Shown here in pieces: positions 14,086 through 16,908 of a stretch of DNA of 16,908 nt. The stretch lies in contig JAGZZN010000040.1 of NCBI GenBank assembly GCA_018377375.1, positions 1 to 16,908 of the forward strand, read 5' to 3'. The first letter of the stretch is position 1. Every line of letters begins with the position of its first letter. A program made the translations under genes and the position numbers. Source of the stretch: Streptococcus parasanguinis (GTDB taxonomy: Bacteria > Bacillota > Bacilli > Lactobacillales > Streptococcaceae). The notes beneath the pieces were generated by a model, which searched no databases, had not been told where the DNA came from, and was given only the letters and a program-made list of their open reading frames with translations.

Positions 14086-15900
14086 TTAGTTATTAGAAAT
14101 CTTGCGTTTCAAGATGACGGCTCCTGATAGGATAGCAACACCGATCAAGATGACACCAGTAGCGACTGCTTCACCTGTTTTTGGCAGGAATGTCTTGCGA
14201 CCTCCGTTTGAAGTTGTGGTGCCAGAATCACCTGGATTACCAGGTTTGGTCGTATTCGTTGTTGGCCCCTCTGGAGTGGTTGTCGTAGTCGGCGTAGGCA
14301 CTGGTTTTTCAGACGTAGTTGTAGTCGTCGTTGTAGTTGTAGTTGTAGTGGTTGTCGGCGTAGGTTTTGGACCTTCTGTCGTCGTTGTTGTAGTTGTTGG
14401 CTCTTGAGTCGTAGTCGTCGTTGTTGTAGGTTCTTCAGTTGTCGTTGAAGTTGTTGTTGACTCTGGAGTTGTTGTAGTGGTAGTAGGAGTAGGTTCCTCA
14501 GTTGTTGTCGTAGTCGTCGTCGGCTCTTGAGTCGTCGTCGTAGTGGTTGTTGGCTCTTGAGTCGTAGTAGACGTAGTTGTCGTAGTGGTCGTTGTAGTGG
14601 TTGTAGTTGTTTCTTCCTTCGGATTCACAATCGTTTTGGTTACTGAATGGTCTGCTCCAAAATCTTCAACATTAACCACAGTATCCGCTTCTTTGATGAT
14701 ATGACCTGAAGGGGCTTCGATTTCAGTTAAGATATATTTATCTTTTAAGAGTTTTCCAACAGCAATATTACCATTTTCGTCTGATTCAAACTCACCGATA
14801 ACTTGATTATTCGCTTGACGAACAACTCTAAACTTAGCACCTTTAAGTGGTTGATTCGCATCATCTACTTTATGGATATTGATTGAGTAAACATAACCAA
14901 CACCAGCACCACCAGCAATTTGAACAGCAGCAGCATTAGTTACATTTTTACTTTCAATACCTAGACCTTTAAGAGTTGCTTCATTTTTCAAGACTTCTCC
15001 GTCGGCAGGATCATAATTTAAACGAACTTTATAATTAATACGATACTGATCTTGATCTGTAATGTCACCTAAATCAATAACAAATGATTGACCATCTTCG
15101 CTAATTGTAATCTTATGCTGGTCTGTTACATCAACTCTATCAGAGAATACCCATTCACCAGTATCATATGAGAATTTACCTTTAATAATCTTAATGCTAT
15201 CTTTTACGTAAGAAGCATTTGTAAATTGCAAGTGGTCCTCAATCGTTACACCTTTGATGTTTTGTTTTGTACGATTGACTGAAATAGTGTATTGGACCTC
15301 TCTTTTATCACCTTCATTAACCCAACTAGTCTTTGTTAAAAGATAAGGATTACCATCGCCAATACCAGTAAATGATACTTTACCACCAACTTTTGTTTCT
15401 TTGTTAATGGTGATTTCTATCGGAATTTCACCTTTTTGTGGGTGTTTTTTGAAATCTATACGAGCATAGAAGAAGAAATTTCCACTTGTATCTGAGTGTT
15501 TTTCAACATAATCTGTATAGGTAATTGTAATGGATTTATTGTCTGGGTTTACATCAGCATTCGCTATGATTTCATTTGTATTGATATCACGAATTTTAAA
15601 GGAAGCTGAAGTAATCATTAAAGCATCTGGAACTGTAACTACAGTTGAATCTCCTGCTTTAACATTCTTTCCAGACAAATCGTAATCAGCGTTAATTCGG
15701 AATGTTGCCCATTGTTGTAATTCCCAATCAAGGTTGCCACCTTCATTATTGGTAACTTTGATATTTTTGATCGTATCGACCAATTTTCCGCTAACGGTCA
15801 CTCCAGGAGATTCTGCTGAAGTGCGATTTAGACCTAAAGCGAAAAGCATGGCGACTAAACAAAGGACAAATGAGAAAATTTTAATATTTCTATTCTTCAT
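14086..15900 (-). CDS. LPXTG-anchored MSCRAMM-like adhesin with Thr-rich stalk (adhesin 2)
   Basis: 604-residue wall-anchored protein and clear paralogue of adhesin 1. ATG at 15900 (MKNRNIKIF) is chosen because GGGAAG lies 6 bases upstream; the ATG at 15918 has no ribosome binding site. A signal peptide ends near RTSA (26-29). Residues about 38-330 form two Ig-like domains containing TYTDYVE (127-133), a good match to the MSCRAMM TYTFTDYV-type motif, then NFFFYARIDF. Residues 339-428 are a SpaA/Cna-B-like domain with Lys (IHKVD), Glu393 (TEIEAPSGH) and Asn426 (TIVNPK) as probable isopeptide residues. A Thr-rich stalk (431-567) is shorter and less regular than in adhesin 1, with QEP, EEP, PES and PTP breaks. 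LPKTG (572-576), a hydrophobic helix and KRKISNN end the chain. It has its own promoter and a long leader. The ligand is unknown. Confidence 0.93.
   Translation of the reverse strand: MKNRNIKIFSFVLCLVAMLFALGLNRTSAESPGVTVSGKLVDTIKNIKVTNNEGGNLDWELQQWATFRINADYDLSGKNVKAGDSTVVTVPDALMITSASFKIRDINTNEIIANADVNPDNKSITITYTDYVEKHSDTSGNFFFYARIDFKKHPQKGEIPIEITINKETKVGGKVSFTGIGDGNPYLLTKTSWVNEGDKREVQYTISVNRTKQNIKGVTIEDHLQFTNASYVKDSIKIIKGKFSYDTGEWVFSDRVDVTDQHKITISEDGQSFVIDLGDITDQDQYRINYKVRLNYDPADGEVLKNEATLKGLGIESKNVTNAAAVQIAGGAGVGYVYSINIHKVDDANQPLKGAKFRVVRQANNQVIGEFESDENGNIAVGKLLKDKYILTEIEAPSGHIIKEADTVVNVEDFGADHSVTKTIVNPKEETTTTTTTTTTTTTSTTTQEPTTTTTTTQEPTTTTTTTEEPTPTTTTTTPESTTTSTTTEEPTTTTTTTQEPTTTTTTTEGPKPTPTTTTTTTTTTTTTTSEKPVPTPTTTTTPEGPTTNTTKPGNPGDSGTTTSNGGRKTFLPKTGEAVATGVILIGVAILSGAVILKRKISNN
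14200..14610 (-). repeat. Thr-stalk coding repeats of adhesin 2
   Basis: Degenerate ACN-codon tract encoding runs of 6-14 Thr separated by QEP, EEP, PES, EGPKPTP and SEKPVPTP. The commonest unit is seven Thr plus QEP or EEP (30 bases), the same size as the AEP unit of adhesin 1, but the array is shorter and more diverged. Confidence 0.85.
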
Positions 15901-15959
15901 CTTATCTTCCCTTTTCATAAAAAATTAGTGCCTAGTTATCAATGCCTGATTACTCTTAA

Positions 15960-16080
15960 AGATAGGAACGTCCAAATCCTATCTGTTGGTAATAAGAATT
16001 GAGTGCTGAGACACGACCTCCATAAAATTATTTTATAGGGTAAAATATTTTACTTTTAAAATTATTCCCTACAAAGGGAA
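15960..16080 (-). promoter_or_regulatory. Long structured leader of adhesin 2 with three inverted repeats
   Basis: The transcript should begin near 16073 and run about 170 bases before the start codon. In it are a palindrome TTCCCT-ACAA-AGGGAA (16065-16080) touching the -10 and transcription start, a perfect 14-base palindrome GTAAAATATTTTAC (16040-16053), and a hairpin AGATAGGA/TCCTATCT with a 9-base loop (15960-15984). The first two look like operators; the third could form in RNA. No known riboswitch was recognised. Confidence 0.45.
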
Positions 16081-16108
16081 TTATAGCAAAAATAATGAGT
16101 AGCTTCAA
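16080..16108 (-). promoter_or_regulatory. Strong promoter of adhesin 2
   Basis: On the minus strand TTGAAG (16108-16103), a 17-base spacer, then TGC and a perfect TATAAT (16085-16080), an extended -10 promoter. Its spacer end and -10 resemble those of the adhesin 1 promoter. Confidence 0.8.
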
Positions 16109-16115
16109 GCTAAAA

Positions 16116-16162
16116 TTGATGAAATGAGGCAGGAATTACGGACTTTTAAGATATTTCATCAA
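16116..16162. repeat. 10-bp perfect inverted repeat upstream of the adhesin 2 promoter
   Basis: TTGATGAAAT at 16116-16125 and ATTTCATCAA at 16153-16162 are exact reverse complements with 27 bases between. They sit just upstream of the adhesin 2 -35 element and between it and the dut promoters. It could be a paired operator or a weak hairpin followed by TTTT on the plus strand. The rest of the gap up to 16235 shows nothing else I recognise. Confidence 0.5.
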
Positions 16163-16249
16163 CTTTTGTTCTCTTTCAGAAAATAACCACGAAAATACCA
16201 ACCGATTTACAAAAAAGAAGGACGGAAAAGTAAGTTTTTATTGAAAGAA

Positions 16250-16257
16250 TACGAATA
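16250..16257 (+). promoter_or_regulatory. CIN-box / ComX (SigX) competence promoter element
   Basis: TACGAATA matches the streptococcal combox consensus exactly and lies about 80 bases upstream of dut, with a T-rich stretch (16235-16240) before it. In S. pneumoniae the dut...radA operon is, as I recall, a late competence operon, so this site in front of dut fits. An independent vegetative -10 lies downstream. Confidence 0.8.
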
Positions 16258-16288
16258 GTAGAATTGAGGAGACGCTAGGGCAAAGTGA

Positions 16289-16297
16289 TGGTATAAT
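16289..16297 (+). promoter_or_regulatory. Extended -10 vegetative promoter of dut
   Basis: TGGTATAAT is a perfect extended -10 (TGn plus TATAAT). No good -35 lies 17 bases upstream, which is common for extended -10 promoters. It would start transcription about 30 bases before dut and provide basal expression beside the competence promoter. Confidence 0.6.
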
Positions 16298-16337
16298 AGA
16301 AGAGATAGAAACATTTTAGAATGAAAGAGGAATTATG

Positions 16338-16784
16338 ATGACAAAAATTCGTGGATTTGAACTTGTATCAAGCTATACCAATCAGGACTTGCTGCCAAAA
16401 CGGGAGACGGCCCATGCGGCTGGCTATGATTTGAAGGTAGCCGAGCGCACAGTGATTGCACCAGGAGAAATCGTCCTCGTTCCAACTGGGGTCAAGGCCT
16501 ATATGCAAGCGGGTGAGGTGCTCTATCTCTACGACCGTTCTTCTAACCCTCGCAAAAAAGGCCTGGTCTTGATTAACTCTGTGGGTGTTATTGATGGAGA
16601 CTACTATGGCAATCCAGGAAATGAAGGCCATATCTTTGCTCAGATGAAAAATATTACGGACCAAGAAGTCGTCCTTGAAGTTGGGGAACGCGTGGTTCAA
16701 GCTGTTTTTGCACCATTTTTAATCGCAGATGGAGATGAAGCAGACGGAGTTCGTACTGGTGGATTTGGAAGCACAGGGCACTAA
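16338..16784 (+). CDS. dut: Deoxyuridine 5'-triphosphate nucleotidohydrolase (dUTPase)
   Basis: Hydrolyses dUTP to dUMP and pyrophosphate, keeping uracil out of DNA and supplying dTMP synthesis. It is a trimeric-type dUTPase of 148 residues with all five motifs visible in order: AAGYDL, YDRSSNPRKKGL, GVIDGDYYGNP, GERVVQAVF and the C-terminal RTGGFGSTGH. Two ATG codons are adjacent, at 16335 and 16338. The second has AGAGG 7 bases upstream and is slightly preferred; the first would add one Met. It is followed after one base by a histidine-phosphatase gene, so translation is probably coupled. A CIN-box and an extended -10 upstream suggest both competence and vegetative expression. Confidence 0.95.
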   Translation: MTKIRGFELVSSYTNQDLLPKRETAHAAGYDLKVAERTVIAPGEIVLVPTGVKAYMQAGEVLYLYDRSSNPRKKGLVLINSVGVIDGDYYGNPGNEGHIFAQMKNITDQEVVLEVGERVVQAVFAPFLIADGDEADGVRTGGFGSTGH

Positions 16785-16785
16785 G

Positions 16786-16908
16786 ATGAAGATTATCTTT
16801 GTCCGTCATGGGGAGCCAGATTATAGTATGCTTGATAAACTTGAAAATCCGCAACTCTATAGTGGTTTTGGTCGTGATTTAGCACCATTGACAGGAAAAG
16901 GTCGCAGT
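16786..16908 (+). CDS. Histidine phosphatase family protein, 5' part (cut by window end)
   Basis: The first 41 codons are present and the frame is open to the end of the window. MKIIFVRHGEPDY carries the RHGE signature of the phosphoglycerate mutase-like histidine phosphatases, with the phosphorylated His at residue 8. The ATG lies one base after the dut stop without a strong ribosome binding site, consistent with translational coupling. In related streptococci the order dut - phosphatase - radA is, as I recall, conserved, so radA may follow outside the window. The substrate is not known. Confidence 0.85.
   Translation, partial: MKIIFVRHGEPDYSMLDKLENPQLYSGFGRDLAPLTGKGRS

Overview
The window reads as chromosomal DNA of an oral-type Streptococcus (mitis/sanguinis/parasanguinis-like). 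The evidence is the gpsA-galU pair, a dut gene followed by a histidine-phosphatase gene behind an exact competence (ComX/CIN-box) motif TACGAATA, LPXTG wall-anchored proteins, moderate-to-low GC, and strong AGGAGG-type ribosome binding sites. The species cannot be fixed from this sequence alone.

Layout. Positions 1-97 are one copy of a structured intergenic repeat that ends in a terminator hairpin. A secreted C69-family dipeptidase with a Pro-rich C-terminal tail (365-2347, +) follows, with a catabolite-response-like site just upstream of its promoter. galU (2509-3417) and gpsA (3463-4479) lie on the minus strand as a two-gene operon. A peptidase C26 / class I glutamine amidotransferase-like hydrolase (4755-5444, +) comes next.

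The centre (5559-15900) is the accessory-looking part. It holds a DUF2079 multi-membrane protein, an MSCRAMM-like LPXTG adhesin with a mucin-like stalk made almost entirely of threonine, a GtrB/CsbB-type polyprenyl-phosphate glycosyltransferase, and a large YfhO-family membrane protein. A second paralogous Thr-stalk LPXTG adhesin lies on the opposite strand. A second, inverted copy of the structured repeat sits between the convergent YfhO and adhesin-2 genes and provides terminators in both directions. The window ends with dut (16338-16784) and the first 41 codons of a histidine phosphatase gene.

How the genes may work together. GalU makes UDP-glucose in the cytoplasm. A CsbB/GtrB-type enzyme would load a sugar onto undecaprenyl phosphate. 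YfhO and DUF2079 proteins are, to my knowledge, GT-C-fold membrane proteins that could transfer a lipid-linked sugar outside the cell. Their clustering with two adhesins carrying poly-Thr stalks suggests a dedicated system that O-glycosylates the stalks as bacterial 'mucins'. This is inference: YfhO/CsbB pairs elsewhere are linked to teichoic acid glycosylation, and no flippase gene is visible here.
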